DNA of 64,000 nt, taken from Sporosarcina sp. FSL K6-2383. Lineage in GTDB: Bacteria > Bacillota > Bacilli > Bacillales_A > Planococcaceae. The position numbers and the translations under genes were made by a program. Below, piece after piece: positions 43,049 to 52,190 of this stretch. The notes under the pieces are model-generated. The model was given only the letters and a program-made list of their open reading frames with translations, had not been told where the DNA came from and did no database searches. Numbering within the stretch: the first letter of the stretch is position 1; every line of letters begins with the position of its first letter. The DNA lies in the NCBI RefSeq assembly GCF_038618305.1, contig NZ_CP152017.1, positions 3,008,501-3,072,500 on the forward strand. Reading direction: 5' to 3'.

Positions 43049-43215
43049 TTCATCTATCCATGTTACGGAAATTATCGATTTATGTCAATTAATTTTGATG
43101 TTTTGCATATAATTAGTTGCAGTTTGAATTAGTATAGACTATTATTCTTAATGTGTTATACTAATTAAAAATAAGATGTCACCCACTGAATGGGTCTATA
43201 TCAAAAGGATGGTAG

Positions 43216-44808
43216 ATGACTATGATATCAGCGAAAATGAGCGACAAGCTTAAAGATCTTCTTTCAGGTAAAAACGTAAAAATTCAACTTTCTGTTCCAC
43301 AGCTTGTTGAAAAGGCAACAGCACGTGGAGAAGCGCAATTGACTGCCGATGGCGCGATCACGGCACAAACTGGCAAGTATACGGGTCGCTCCCCTAAAGA
43401 TAAATACATCGTTGAAGAAGCATCTACAAAAGACAAAATTGATTGGGGCAACGTAAACCGCCCGATTTCTTCTGAAATTTTTGATTCATTATATAATAAA
43501 GTCATTAACCACTTAAAAGTCAATGATGAGCTATTCGTTTTCAAAGGATTTGCAGGGGCTGACCCGGCCTCACGCCTAGCTATTCAAGTCGTCAATGAGT
43601 TCGCATGGCATAATCTGTTCGTTCATAACTTATTCATTCGTCCATCAGCAGAGGAATTGAACAATCATGAGGCGCAATTCACGATTCTATCCGCTCCTAC
43701 CTTTAAAGCAAACCCTGCAGTTGATGGTACGAATTCAGAGACATTCATCATTGTTTCAATGGAAAAACGAATCGTCTTAATTGGTGGAACTGAATATGCT
43801 GGTGAAATGAAAAAATCAATTTTTTCTATTATGAACCACCTGCTTCCAGAAAGTGACATACTCCCTATGCACTGTTCAGCTAACGTTGGTGAAGATGGAG
43901 ATGTCGCCTTGTTCTTTGGGCTGTCTGGCACAGGTAAAACAACGCTTTCCGCATCTGCAGACCGCAAACTAATCGGTGATGATGAGCATGGCTGGTCTGA
44001 CAATGGTGTATTCAATATGGAAGGCGGATGTTATGCAAAATGCATTAATTTATCACAAGAAAAAGAACCTGAAATCTTTGGAGCCATCCGTTTCGGTTCC
44101 GTTTTAGAAAACGTTGTTGTCGATCCAGACACACGTATTCCTGATTATAATGATGGTTCATTAACTGAAAACACACGGGCGGCATACCCAATTCAAGCAA
44201 TCGATAACATCGTCGATCCTTCTGTCGCAGGTCATCCGAAAACAATTGTTTTCTTAACTGCAGACGCATTTGGCGTGTTGCCTCCGATTTCGAAATTGAC
44301 AAAAGAACAGGCCATGTACCACTTCCTAAGCGGTTTCACATCGAAGCTTGCGGGAACGGAGCGTGGCATTACGTCACCTGAAGCTACCTTCTCGACATGC
44401 TTCGGCTCACCATTCTTACCGCTTCCTGCAACGGTTTACGCAGAAATGCTTGGTAAGAAAATCGATGAGCATGGCGCACAAGTATTCCTTGTCAACACTG
44501 GATGGACTGGTGGCGTATACGGAGTCGGTAAACGTATGGATCTGAAACACACACGCGCAATGGTATGTGCTGCACTTGCAGGACAATTAAACGATGTTGA
44601 AACAACGACAAACGATGTATTCGGCCTTGAAATGCCTAACGCTATCGAAGGGGTTCCAGCAGAAGTCTTGAACCCACGAAACGCATGGACTGATGGTGCT
44701 GCTTATGATGTAAAAGCAAATGAATTGGCGGATTTATTCCGTGAAAACTTTAAGAAATTCGGTACCGTTTCTAAAGATATTTCTCTTAAGGGCGGACCTA
44801 TTTCATAA
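43216..44808 (+). CDS. pckA: Phosphoenolpyruvate carboxykinase (ATP)
   Basis: Turns oxaloacetate and ATP into PEP and CO2, the entry step of gluconeogenesis. The 530 residues hold TGRSPKDKY near 56-64 (substrate binding), the P-loop [11 protein letters not shown] at 235-245 and the metal-binding [11 protein letters not shown] next to it. The ATG has AAAGGA six bases upstream; a second ATG two codons later is nearly as good. It diverges from metK and ends in a strong terminator. Confidence 0.97.
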   Translation: MTMISAKMSDKLKDLLSGKNVKIQLSVPQLVEKATARGEAQLTADGAITAQTGKYTGRSPKDKYIVEEASTKDKIDWGNVNRPISSEIFDSLYNKVINHLKVNDELFVFKGFAGADPASRLAIQVVNEFAWHNLFVHNLFIRPSAEELNNHEAQFTILSAPTFKANPAVDGTNSETFIIVSMEKRIVLIGGTEYAGEMKKSIFSIMNHLLPESDILPMHCSANVGEDGDVALFFGLSGTGKTTLSASADRKLIGDDEHGWSDNGVFNMEGGCYAKCINLSQEKEPEIFGAIRFGSVLENVVVDPDTRIPDYNDGSLTENTRAAYPIQAIDNIVDPSVAGHPKTIVFLTADAFGVLPPISKLTKEQAMYHFLSGFTSKLAGTERGITSPEATFSTCFGSPFLPLPATVYAEMLGKKIDEHGAQVFLVNTGWTGGVYGVGKRMDLKHTRAMVCAALAGQLNDVETTTNDVFGLEMPNAIEGVPAEVLNPRNAWTDGAAYDVKANELADLFRENFKKFGTVSKDISLKGGPIS

Positions 44809-44819
44809 TAATCAATCAA

Positions 44820-44855
44820 TGGGATAACACATTCAACTGTGTTATCCCGTTTTTC
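44820..44855 (+). terminator. pckA terminator
   Basis: GGGATAACAC pairs with GTGTTATCCC around an 8-base loop, then GTTTTTC. Confidence 0.85.
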
Positions 44856-44860
44856 TATCT

Positions 44861-45307
44861 TTATAATATATGAAAAATAAGATTACCTTTAAAAAATGCT
44901 CTTACTTCGTCAATTTCTGCATCCCTTTGAGGGTAAAAAACGATTTCTCCCCCATAGTGTTCTACTGTACAAACTAGTTCCCCTAATACATCATATAGGA
45001 AAATCGTAAACCATTTTAGCCCACCATGTATATCAAATGATTCTACAGACATCCAGTCAATTATTTCCTCTGTAAGCTCTGTTTGAAATGCGATTGTCTC
45101 TGTTCCAGGAACTTGCCCGAGTTCCTTCATACGTGCACCTAGTTGCACCCGAACTTCGCTTTCTACCGCCCAACAATGAATGTCCATCGTTGTTGCTTTC
45201 CTTGAAAACTTTGCCCATAGTGGCTGCCAAAATGAAACATCTTGTGGAAATCCTGACTTTTCTTTTGTACTAATCGTTTGCGGTGCAATGTACACATATT
45301 TTTTCAT
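44861..45307 (-). CDS. Conserved hypothetical protein
   Basis: A 148-residue soluble protein with Trp-rich patches (FWQPLWAKF, HGGLKWFTIFLYDVLGELV). The start ATG shares its first base with the stop codon of the upstream YtmA-like gene, with GAGGGGG upstream. No family recognised. Co-expressed with the YtmA-like and YtkD-like genes. Confidence 0.75.
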   Translation of the reverse strand: MKKYVYIAPQTISTKEKSGFPQDVSFWQPLWAKFSRKATTMDIHCWAVESEVRVQLGARMKELGQVPGTETIAFQTELTEEIIDWMSVESFDIHGGLKWFTIFLYDVLGELVCTVEHYGGEIVFYPQRDAEIDEVRAFFKGNLIFHIL

Positions 45308-46095
45308 TATTCTTGCCCCCTCATCCACATACATAAATCACGAACCAGCTGGGCATTCATCACAGGTGGGATGAAGTGCGTGTACTCCGGAAAATACCAG
45401 GTGTCGTAGATTTTGTGCTGTTGCCGAAGCGCGTTTTCTAGTAACAACGCCTGGTGAAAGGATACGTTATTATCCTCCATACCATGAATAATTAAGACAG
45501 GTGCATCAATGTCAGTAGTATGGAACAATGCCGTACGCTCACGGTAAGCATCTGGCATACTCGTTGGCGTTCCACCAATAACCCGCTTCATCATGCGTCG
45601 CATATCCTTGCGTTCCTTATATGTAAAAACGATGTCGGACACGCCCGCCCATGTAACGACGGATGTTATATCATCCCGTAAAATGGCTGTCCACAATGCC
45701 ATGATACCGCCACGGGAAAAGGCAAATAAGTGAATTCTTTCTGCGTTCGTCTTTGGATGCTGTTTCAATACATCAACCGCATTCACTGCATCCTGACGGT
45801 CGGCTCCCGCAAATTCGTCACGCCCCTCACCACCACGATTCCCACGATAATAAGGTGCAAAGACTACAAATCCTTGCGACGCGAACTGTGCAATACGCGC
45901 GGGACGAACCATCCCCACATGCTGCATGCCGCCTCTCAAATAGAGAATCCCTTCATAATCCCCTTCAGCAATTGGCTCTGCCATCAGCCCTTTAACTCGA
46001 AAGCCTCCCGACCAATACGTAATCTCCTCAAGTACGATATGAGGATTTGGCGAGGGATACGGTCTTCGATGAACAATTGTGCCGTCATGCTTCAT
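45307..46095 (-). CDS. Alpha/beta hydrolase, prolyl oligopeptidase-like (YtmA type)
   Basis: Predicted serine hydrolase of 262 residues. The nucleophile elbow is FAFSRGGIMA, the acid is in LIIHGMEDNNVS and the His in YTHFIPPV, all in the S9 order. The YLRGGMQHVGM stretch supplies the oxyanion region. It resembles B. subtilis YtmA and sits in a matching neighbourhood. It overlaps the Nudix gene by 11 bases. Substrate unknown. Confidence 0.85.
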   Translation of the reverse strand: MKHDGTIVHRRPYPSPNPHIVLEEITYWSGGFRVKGLMAEPIAEGDYEGILYLRGGMQHVGMVRPARIAQFASQGFVVFAPYYRGNRGGEGRDEFAGADRQDAVNAVDVLKQHPKTNAERIHLFAFSRGGIMALWTAILRDDITSVVTWAGVSDIVFTYKERKDMRRMMKRVIGGTPTSMPDAYRERTALFHTTDIDAPVLIIHGMEDNNVSFHQALLLENALRQQHKIYDTWYFPEYTHFIPPVMNAQLVRDLCMWMRGQE

Positions 46096-46546
46096 GCTCT
46101 TCTACCCACTCTCTGATTGCTTCCATACCCGTCCCTTTCATATGAAAACTCAAGTTAGTACATTGATTCAATTCTTCACTCGTTAGCCATAAAGCGCCTT
46201 CCGTTTCATGAAGTGTCGGCTGTTCATCAACCTCAGTAACTTTTCCCGTAAAGACCGCCTTACAAAATGTGCTATCACTATACACGACATATTCAGCGAC
46301 TTTTACAAGATCTGTAATCGTAACACCCGTCTCCTCTATCGTTTCACGAATAGCAGCTTGCCCGATAGATTCCCCTTCTTCTGCCTTGCCACCTGGAAAT
46401 TCAATACCCCGAACACGATGCCGCGTCAGTAGCCACTTCCCATTATATTTTAATACGACAAGCACATGCCGAGCCTCCATGCCGAGATAATTATCCCCGA
46501 ATGTCAACTCAACACGCCCACCGTTTATATCATTAAATGTTAACAT
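46085..46546 (-). CDS. ytkD: Nudix hydrolase, YtkD type
   Basis: Cytoplasmic pyrophosphohydrolase of 153 residues. The Nudix box GGKAEEGESIGQAAIRETIE, ending in ETG, fits the Gx5Ex7REUxEExGU pattern. B. subtilis YtkD (MutTA) cleans 8-oxo-dGTP and can also act as an RNA 5' pyrophosphohydrolase. ATG 46546 is chosen by homology with the YtkD start, with AAAGGA ten bases upstream; two earlier in-frame starts exist. Confidence 0.85.
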   Translation of the reverse strand: MLTFNDINGGRVELTFGDNYLGMEARHVLVVLKYNGKWLLTRHRVRGIEFPGGKAEEGESIGQAAIRETIEETGVTITDLVKVAEYVVYSDSTFCKAVFTGKVTEVDEQPTLHETEGALWLTSEELNQCTNLSFHMKGTGMEAIREWVEEHEA

Positions 46547-46570
46547 CGCCATCACGTCCTTTCGTTTAGT

Positions 46571-46879
46571 TTAACGAAAATACGGTAGCTTCTCAATAAA
46601 CTGCTTTGACTTGTCATCTGTAAACTCATGAATCAGCGCATAAATTTTCATCGTCCGAGTGTCAATATCGTGATTATCCTGATCATAGTGATACGGAATA
46701 TATGGCAAATGCGCTCTTAAAAAGTTGCGAAATTCCAATCGGTCTACTTGATGGAATAATCTATGGAATACTGGAATATATTCTTCCGTGACATTCACTT
46801 CATATTCCCATGGCGAATCATCGGGATAATGGTACACCTGCTGATGAACGACTGATACGTACATTTTATATTTCTCCAT
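46571..46879 (-). CDS. Conserved hypothetical protein
   Basis: A 102-residue acidic protein rich in His and Tyr (MYVSVVHQQVYHYPDD, LPYIPYHYDQDNHDID). No signal peptide or membrane segment. ATG 46879 follows AAAGGATGG. It is the first gene of a minus-strand run leading into ytkD. The His content could mean metal binding, but nothing specific is recognised. Confidence 0.7.
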   Translation of the reverse strand: MEKYKMYVSVVHQQVYHYPDDSPWEYEVNVTEEYIPVFHRLFHQVDRLEFRNFLRAHLPYIPYHYDQDNHDIDTRTMKIYALIHEFTDDKSKQFIEKLPYFR

Positions 46880-46916
46880 GCAAATCCATCCTTTTTTATT
46901 TTTAGGATGGCTCAAT

Positions 46917-47050
46917 CACATACGTTCATACGTATGTGCGCCCAGATTTTTATCGAGCAAGCTCGATAAATTCCCCTGAAAATCTGTGGCATCCGCCGGA
47001 GGCTTTAATTTCACTTAGTAGGATCACTTTCCTACTAAGTAAAATTAAAA
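46917..47050. repeat. Dispersed intergenic repeat, copy 5 (divergent start)
   Basis: The first palindrome has a different sequence, CACATACG/CGTATGTG. Then CAGATTTTTATCGAGC-AA-GCTCGATAAA and CTGAAAATCTGTGGCATCCG follow, then CGGAGGC and a ~20-bp hairpin (47004-47050). The order and spacing match copy 3 although the first stem is not conserved in sequence. Confidence 0.8.
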
Positions 47051-47051
47051 A

Positions 47052-47082
47052 ACATGCAACCCCATTTACGGGAGATGCATGT
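47052..47082 (-). terminator. Terminator of the yjfB-like gene
   Basis: On the minus strand ACATGCA...CCC pairs with GGG...TGCATGT and is followed by TTTTTTA. Confidence 0.7.
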
Positions 47083-47093
47083 CTGTGGCCGAT

Positions 47094-47276
47094 TTACGCC
47101 GTAACGTCAATCGAAGTGCCTTTAGTTGGATGAGCTGCGGCAGGCTGGTCAGGTAGAACCTCTAGCATTTCCGTCACCGCACTCGTCTCCATTGTGAGCG
47201 CCTTGTTCAAAACACTCATTTGTACAAGCGATTGCAAACTTCTAAGTTGGCTCGCCATAATCGAATTCATTTCCAT
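47094..47276 (-). CDS. YjfB family putative motility protein
   Basis: A 60-residue peptide with an N-terminal amphipathic helix (SIMASQLRSLQSLVQMSVLN) and a Pro/Ala-rich tail, the pattern of the YjfB motility family. Its role is not proven; some members are controlled by the motility sigma factor. ATG 47276 lies behind GAAGGGAG. Spacing suggests a single-gene unit. Confidence 0.75.
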   Translation of the reverse strand: MEMNSIMASQLRSLQSLVQMSVLNKALTMETSAVTEMLEVLPDQPAAAHPTKGTSIDVTA

Positions 47277-47339
47277 TTGCCATCACTCCCTTCACAAACT
47301 TAATATCGGCAAATTAGACATATTTTTAAGGAAAGTCGA

Positions 47340-47789
47340 TTATTTATTACCCTCACCAAGGAATGCATTGAGCATCCATTGATGTTTCTCGATACTTTGG
47401 TATGTTGCATTCAATATATCTTCCGTCATATCGTCGCCTGTTTGTCCGGCCAACTCCATACCTTTTTTCAACGATTTCATCATTTCACCATAGTCATTGG
47501 CAATGGTTTGTACCATTTCTTCGGACTGCTCTTTCCCGTTTGCTTCTTTCACGACAGACTGTTCCAGATGTTCTTTCAGTGTAGCAACAGGATCTCCACC
47601 TAATGTCAAAATTCGTTCAGCAATTTCGTCCATATGCAGCGTCGCCTCGTTATATAATTCTTCAAATTTTGTATGCAACGTGAAAAACTGATTGCCTTTG
47701 ACGTACCAGTGATAATTATGCAATTTAGCATACATCACTGACCATGAGGATACTTGAATGTTCAACTCATTGATAAGTTCTTTCGACAT
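47340..47789 (-). CDS. dps: Dps family ferritin-like protein
   Basis: Dodecameric iron-storage protein that protects DNA from peroxide. The 149 residues form a four-helix bundle with the shared ferroxidase ligands: His in LHNYHWYVKGNQFFTLHTKF and Asp/Glu in NEATLHMDEIAERI. The short N-terminus lacks a basic tail, so DNA binding may be weak, as in MrgA-like forms. The ATG follows AAGGAGAGG. No clear PerR box was found. Confidence 0.9.
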   Translation of the reverse strand: MSKELINELNIQVSSWSVMYAKLHNYHWYVKGNQFFTLHTKFEELYNEATLHMDEIAERILTLGGDPVATLKEHLEQSVVKEANGKEQSEEMVQTIANDYGEMMKSLKKGMELAGQTGDDMTEDILNATYQSIEKHQWMLNAFLGEGNK

Positions 47790-47874
47790 GATAAAACCTC
47801 TCCTTATAATTCATCTCCCTGTTAATTTACCACTTAAGGCAGTAGAATAAACATAACAGCACGAATAGGGAGCT

Positions 47875-48111
47875 ATGAACTTGAAAACAATCTTAATGGG
47901 TATCATCAAATTTTATCAAAAAGCGATTTCACCGTTAACGCCACCATCATGTCGCTTCTATCCAACCTGTTCACATTACGGGATTGAAGCTATCGATAAG
48001 CATGGAGCTCTGAGGGGTTCATGGCTAGCGGTTCGTCGTATTTCAAAATGTCATCCTTTTCATGAAGGTGGATTTGATCCAGTTCCGGAGAAAGATTCAG
48101 ACAAGAAGTAG
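47875..48111 (+). CDS. yidD: Membrane protein insertion efficiency factor YidD
   Basis: Small 78-residue protein that aids membrane protein insertion with YidC/Sec. The motif [16 protein letters not shown] with its three conserved Cys (two here plus CHPFHEGG) and GGFDPVPE are diagnostic. Ribosome site AATAGGGAG precedes the ATG. Followed by repeat copy 6. Confidence 0.93.
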   Translation: MNLKTILMGIIKFYQKAISPLTPPSCRFYPTCSHYGIEAIDKHGALRGSWLAVRRISKCHPFHEGGFDPVPEKDSDKK

Positions 48112-48157
48112 AACGCGGTTCGGTAAAATTGCCGGCCGTTTTTCTTTTGCCAAAATC

Positions 48158-48345
48158 AATTACGCCTCGGCGTAATTGCGTCCAGATTTTGAATCGAGCT
48201 TGCTCGATTAACTCCTTTCAAAATCTGTGACATCCGCCGGAGGCCTTATCTTTGTTCAGCCCTCGTTTGAACACCCGCTGAACAGGAAAAAAAAACCGTG
48301 TTCATCTCGACACCTACAGAGGTGGGAGTCTTCTGCTGAATAAAA
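48158..48345. repeat. Dispersed intergenic repeat, copy 6 (long form)
   Basis: AATTACGCCTCGGCGTAATT (48158-48177) is a perfect palindrome. CAGATTTTGAATCGAGC-TT-GCTCGATTAA and TTCAAAATCTGTGACATCCG follow, then CGGAGGC. The long hairpin is degraded (GTTCAGC...GCTGAAC). About 60 extra bases share AGGTGGGAGTCTTC and GCTGAA with copy 7 only. Confidence 0.85.
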
Positions 48346-48363
48346 ATAAAATTCTCTTTCTAG

Positions 48364-48431
48364 TTGCTAAATGAGCAACTCTCTTGTATGATAATAAAGC
48401 CAGTTACCTAAATCGTAACGATTACTATTAA
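48364..48431 (+). promoter_or_regulatory. Promoter and Zur-like operator of the zinc lipoprotein gene
   Basis: TTGCTA (48364-48369) and TATGAT (48387-48392) are 17 bases apart. TAAATCGTAACGATTACTATTAA (48409-48431, 23 bases; shown here as TAAATCGTAACG + ATTACTATTAA) matches the Zur box AAATCGTAAT-N-ATTACGATTT closely. Zinc-dependent repression is expected. Confidence 0.7.
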
Positions 48432-48452
48432 CTAAACGGAGGATTTTTACTT

Positions 48453-49451
48453 ATGAAGAAAAAAATCATTGTCATCATTTCATTTCTAACGATATTGCTA
48501 CTTGCAGCATGCAGCAATAAAGACACAGATAAAGAACAATCAGCAAACGATAATGAAAAACTATCTGTCTATACAACTGTTTATCCACTGCAATATTTCA
48601 CAGAACGAATCGGTGGTGAGCAAGTCGATGTCAAATCTATCTACCCACCAGGTGCAGATGAGCACACATTCGACCCAACTCAAAAAGATATGATTGCACT
48701 CGCGGATTCGGATTTGTTCTTCTATATCGGTCTTGGCCTTGAAGGTTTTGTGGAAAATGCTGAAAAGACGATGAAAAACGAACATGTCAAAATGATTGCG
48801 ACCGCAGAAGATATTTCTGAAGCAATGCTTGAAGAAGGGCATGACCATGAGGATGGGAGTCATGATGAAGAAGGTCACGATCATGAAGATGAGGGACATG
48901 ATGAGGAGGGTCATAACCATGGCCCACTTGATCCCCATGTCTGGATTTCGCCAAAGCTGAGTGTCGAACTCGCTACTTCCATCAAAAATTCTTTAATTGA
49001 AGAAGCACCTGAAATGGCAGCTGAATTCGAGAAAAACTTCGAGCAGCTGCATACTGAATTGGTCAAACTCGATGATAAATTTAAAGAGATGGCATCCAGT
49101 GCTCCATCCAAAACATTCTTTGTCTCACATGCTGCATTCGGTTATATTGCCAAACCCTATGGCCTTGAGCAAGTCGCCATTGCAGGCTTGAATTCACAGA
49201 GTGAGCCTTCGCAAAAACAATTGGCAACGCTTGTTGAGCAAGCCAAAGAACAAAATGTGCGTTATATCTTATTTGAACAAAATATTTCATCCAAACCAAC
49301 AGAGGTGATACGCAAGGAAATCGGAGCCGAAGCACTTACACTGCATAATCTTGGTGTGCTGACCGACGATGATGTGAAGCATAACGAAGACTATTTTTCC
49401 TTGATGCTACGGAACATTGAAACATTGAGGAAAGCGTTGAGTGGAGAATGA
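48453..49451 (+). CDS. Zinc ABC transporter substrate-binding lipoprotein (ZnuA/AdcA type)
   Basis: Captures Zn2+ outside the membrane for an ABC importer. A lipoprotein signal ends LLAAC (Cys20). The cluster A-I fold has metal ligands His in PGADEHTFDP, His in DPHVWISPK and His in FVSHAAFGY, with a final Asp/Glu near the C-terminus. Between them is a His/Asp/Glu-rich loop (about 129-158) that is typical for zinc. No permease or ATPase gene is adjacent, so they must be elsewhere. A Zur-like box lies upstream. Confidence 0.92.
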   Translation: MKKKIIVIISFLTILLLAACSNKDTDKEQSANDNEKLSVYTTVYPLQYFTERIGGEQVDVKSIYPPGADEHTFDPTQKDMIALADSDLFFYIGLGLEGFVENAEKTMKNEHVKMIATAEDISEAMLEEGHDHEDGSHDEEGHDHEDEGHDEEGHNHGPLDPHVWISPKLSVELATSIKNSLIEEAPEMAAEFEKNFEQLHTELVKLDDKFKEMASSAPSKTFFVSHAAFGYIAKPYGLEQVAIAGLNSQSEPSQKQLATLVEQAKEQNVRYILFEQNISSKPTEVIRKEIGAEALTLHNLGVLTDDDVKHNEDYFSLMLRNIETLRKALSGE

Positions 49452-49456
49452 TTTGA

Positions 49457-49508
49457 GAAAGGCTGTTTTGCTTACCTAGATGAATCCGGGGAGCAGAACA
49501 GCCTTTTT
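49457..49508. terminator. Terminator between zinc lipoprotein gene and menE
   Basis: AAAGGCTGTT-T-TGCT pairs with AGCA-G-AACAGCCTTT and has T runs on both sides; the two genes converge. Confidence 0.75.
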
Positions 49509-49567
49509 ATCTGGCGTAATTATAGAACCGTCGATAGGTTTCTCGGTTTGCGCTGACAATCCACAGC

Positions 49568-51016
49568 TTACTTTGGACAATCCAACCATTCCCTCAATTC
49601 CCGCCGTAACAACTTATTCGATGCATTACGCGGCAGCTTATCAACAAAATAGAATTCCTTAGGCACTTTATAGCGTGCTAATTGCTCTTCGCAAAACAAT
49701 AGCAACTCCTCTGCCGACACATCACCTGCTACAACGACAAATGCTACTGGAACACTTCCCCATTCGGCATGTTCTCGCCCACATACACCCGCTTCGCTAA
49801 CATTTGCATGCGCCACAAGTACATTTTCAATTTCTGCAGGATAAATATTCTCCCCGCCTGAAATGATTAAATCCGAACGCCGATCGATAACATACAAATA
49901 ACCTTCTTCATCAAAATAGCCGATATCTCCTGTCGGCAACCAGCCATCCTCCAACGGATTGATATCTGCAAATCGGCCAATATATCCTGGCGTCACATGC
50001 GGACCATGTATTAATACTTCTCCTTTGTCATAAGGATTCACCGCATTCTTTATCTTGATTTGATTAAAAAATAACGGCTTGCCCGCAGAACCCATCTTAC
50101 GTATCGCATCTCCTGCTGCCAATGTCGCGGTCTGCGAACTGGTTTCCGTCATGCCATATGTTTGAAGTACAGGAATGCGACAAGCAATCGCCCGCTCCAT
50201 GTAATCTACAGGCACTGAACCACCACCTGCCAGCATCGTTTGGAAAGAAGGATGAGCCTGCGCATTGTCTTTTTCAAGCTCTCGCAAGATTTTGTCCAAC
50301 GTTAGAGATACAACTGACATCCTTGTCACCGAGCCATCACGAATTTCCGCCGCCGTTCGAATGGCATCAAATTTTTCGTACAACCTGACTTCCATTCCAT
50401 ACAGAGCCGACCGAACAAGAATGGAGAAGCCGCTAATATGAAATAATGGCATGGCACAGAGCCAAACATCATCATCCTTCAACCCTAGATTCAAAACAGA
50501 CGACATTGCACTCGAAACATGGTTGCCCGCTGTTTGACGAACCCCTTTCGGAAAGCCTGTCGTGCCCGATGTATACATAATCGTAATCGTCCGATCTGTC
50601 GTCCACAGTTCCTGAACGTCAAATTGCTGCTCTACACTTTGGTCAATTGTCGAATAAAGCAATGGACGGACAGCTGTATTAGCGACAACATCATGCATTT
50701 CATCCGCAACAATGACCGCACTAGCACCCGAATCCTCCAACTGCCACTCCAATTCCTTGGTGGTCAGTCGGCTATTCAACATGACGATTTCAAGTCCCGC
50801 TAACATACAGGCATGGATGATGAATACCATGTCTGCATTAGACGGACCGAGCAATGCAATGCGCTGTCCCTCTTGTAAATCATTCGCTGTCAATTTTCCT
50901 GCAAGCACCATTGACTTATTTTTCAACTCGGCAAATGTCCATGTTTCATTCTCAAAAGATAATGCCGTTTTATCCGGCGTCAAATACGCTCGCTGTATCA
51001 GCCAATTTGGAATCAT
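49568..51016 (-). CDS. menE: o-Succinylbenzoate-CoA ligase
   Basis: Activates o-succinylbenzoate with ATP and CoA in menaquinone synthesis. The 482-residue ANL-family enzyme shows the AMP-binding motif TIMYTSGTTGFPKGV, MTETSSQ, the hinge YLYVIDRRSDLIISGGENIY and the catalytic Lys near KLPRNASNKLLRRELREW. ATG 51016 lies behind GGAGGG. It is the last gene of the men operon and is separated from menB by repeat copy 7. Confidence 0.94.
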   Translation of the reverse strand: MIPNWLIQRAYLTPDKTALSFENETWTFAELKNKSMVLAGKLTANDLQEGQRIALLGPSNADMVFIIHACMLAGLEIVMLNSRLTTKELEWQLEDSGASAVIVADEMHDVVANTAVRPLLYSTIDQSVEQQFDVQELWTTDRTITIMYTSGTTGFPKGVRQTAGNHVSSAMSSVLNLGLKDDDVWLCAMPLFHISGFSILVRSALYGMEVRLYEKFDAIRTAAEIRDGSVTRMSVVSLTLDKILRELEKDNAQAHPSFQTMLAGGGSVPVDYMERAIACRIPVLQTYGMTETSSQTATLAAGDAIRKMGSAGKPLFFNQIKIKNAVNPYDKGEVLIHGPHVTPGYIGRFADINPLEDGWLPTGDIGYFDEEGYLYVIDRRSDLIISGGENIYPAEIENVLVAHANVSEAGVCGREHAEWGSVPVAFVVVAGDVSAEELLLFCEEQLARYKVPKEFYFVDKLPRNASNKLLRRELREWLDCPK

Positions 51017-51099
51017 TTTTTCACCCTCCATTCAGTCAGAAAAAAAGCTACCCAATAATTAGGCAGCTTTCTTTGTTGTTTATCTTCATCCAGCTGAAG

Positions 51100-51276
51100 A
51101 CTCCCACCTCCACAGTTTTAGAGATAAGTACTGTTTTGTTTCCCTGTTCAGTGGGTGTCCAAACTACCGCTGAATGAAGATAAAGCCTCCGGCGGATGTC
51201 ACAGATTTTGAAAGGAGTTAATTGAGCAAGCTCAATTCAAAATCTGGACGCAATCACGCTAAGGCGCGATTGATTA
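51100..51276. repeat. Dispersed intergenic repeat, copy 7 (opposite orientation, inside men operon)
   Basis: Read on the minus strand it begins at the menB stop with AATCGCGCCTTAGCGTGATT, then CAGATTTTGAATTGAGC-TT-GCTCAATTAA, TTCAAAATCTGTGACATCCG and CGGAGGC. The long hairpin (GTTCAG-type arms) is imperfect. It shares the AGGTGGGAGTCTTC extension with copy 6. Being within menB-menE, it must be read through or act as an attenuator. Confidence 0.85.
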
Positions 51277-52092
51277 AGGAAAACGTGGGAATTGACCGAA
51301 GTCCGGTTGACGTTTCTCTTTAAACGCATCGCGGCCTTCTTTCGCTTCATCCGTTGTATAATACAGTAGTGTTGCGTCACCAGCCATTTGTTGTAAGCCT
51401 GCAAGACCGTCCGTATCAGCGTTCATTGCCGCTTTGACAAAACGAAGTGCAGTCGGGCTCATTGTAAGCATTTCTTCACACCATTGAACAGTTTCGTCTT
51501 CGAGTTGTGCATAAGGAACAACTGTGTTGACAAGACCCATATCAAGCGCTTCCTGTGCGTCGTATTGACGACATAGGAACCAAATTTCACGTGCTTTCTT
51601 ATGACCAATAATTCGTGCCAAGTAGCCTGAACCATAACCAGCATCGAAAGAACCAACTTTAGGTCCTGTTTGCCCGAATCGCGCATTGTCTGCTGCAATC
51701 GTCAAGTCACAGACAACATGTAACACGTGTCCGCCACCGATAGCATAACCTGCGACCATTGCCACAACTGGCTTCGGAATAACTCTGATTAAACGTTGTA
51801 AATCTAGCACGTTCAAACGGGGAATTTCGTCATCTCCAACATAGCCACCATGACCACGTACAGATTGATCGCCACCTGAACAGAATGCTTTCTCACCTTC
51901 ACCTGTTAAAACAATAACACCAATGCTCGCGTCATCACGTGCGCGTGAAAATGCATCGATAAGCTCCATTACCGTTTTCGGGCGGAATGCGTTACGCACT
52001 TCCGGACGGTTGATTGTTATTTTTGCGATACCACTATACTTTTCGTATTTGATATCTTCGTATGTACGAAGTGTTTCCCATTGACGTGTCAT
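51274..52092 (-). CDS. menB: 1,4-Dihydroxy-2-naphthoyl-CoA synthase
   Basis: Crotonase-fold enzyme that closes the naphthoquinone ring from o-succinylbenzoyl-CoA. The 272 residues contain the family marks [35 protein letters not shown] and [19 protein letters not shown]. The start VSDI-like tail and YEDIKYEK opening are typical. RBS GAGGAGGG. The next gene upstream is menH, 98 bases away. Confidence 0.96.
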   Translation of the reverse strand: MTRQWETLRTYEDIKYEKYSGIAKITINRPEVRNAFRPKTVMELIDAFSRARDDASIGVIVLTGEGEKAFCSGGDQSVRGHGGYVGDDEIPRLNVLDLQRLIRVIPKPVVAMVAGYAIGGGHVLHVVCDLTIAADNARFGQTGPKVGSFDAGYGSGYLARIIGHKKAREIWFLCRQYDAQEALDMGLVNTVVPYAQLEDETVQWCEEMLTMSPTALRFVKAAMNADTDGLAGLQQMAGDATLLYYTTDEAKEGRDAFKEKRQPDFGQFPRFP

Positions 52093-52190
52093 ATAGACCC
52101 TCCTCGATTTTCATTACATCTAAGCGACATTATACCCGTAAGAAACGGATAGGTAGTGAGGAATGCATTCTTCCCTGTTGCAACAGAACG

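Noticed and set aside
47790..47874. PerR box upstream of dps
   Set aside because: Only a half match (AATTATAA) is present next to the ribosome site.
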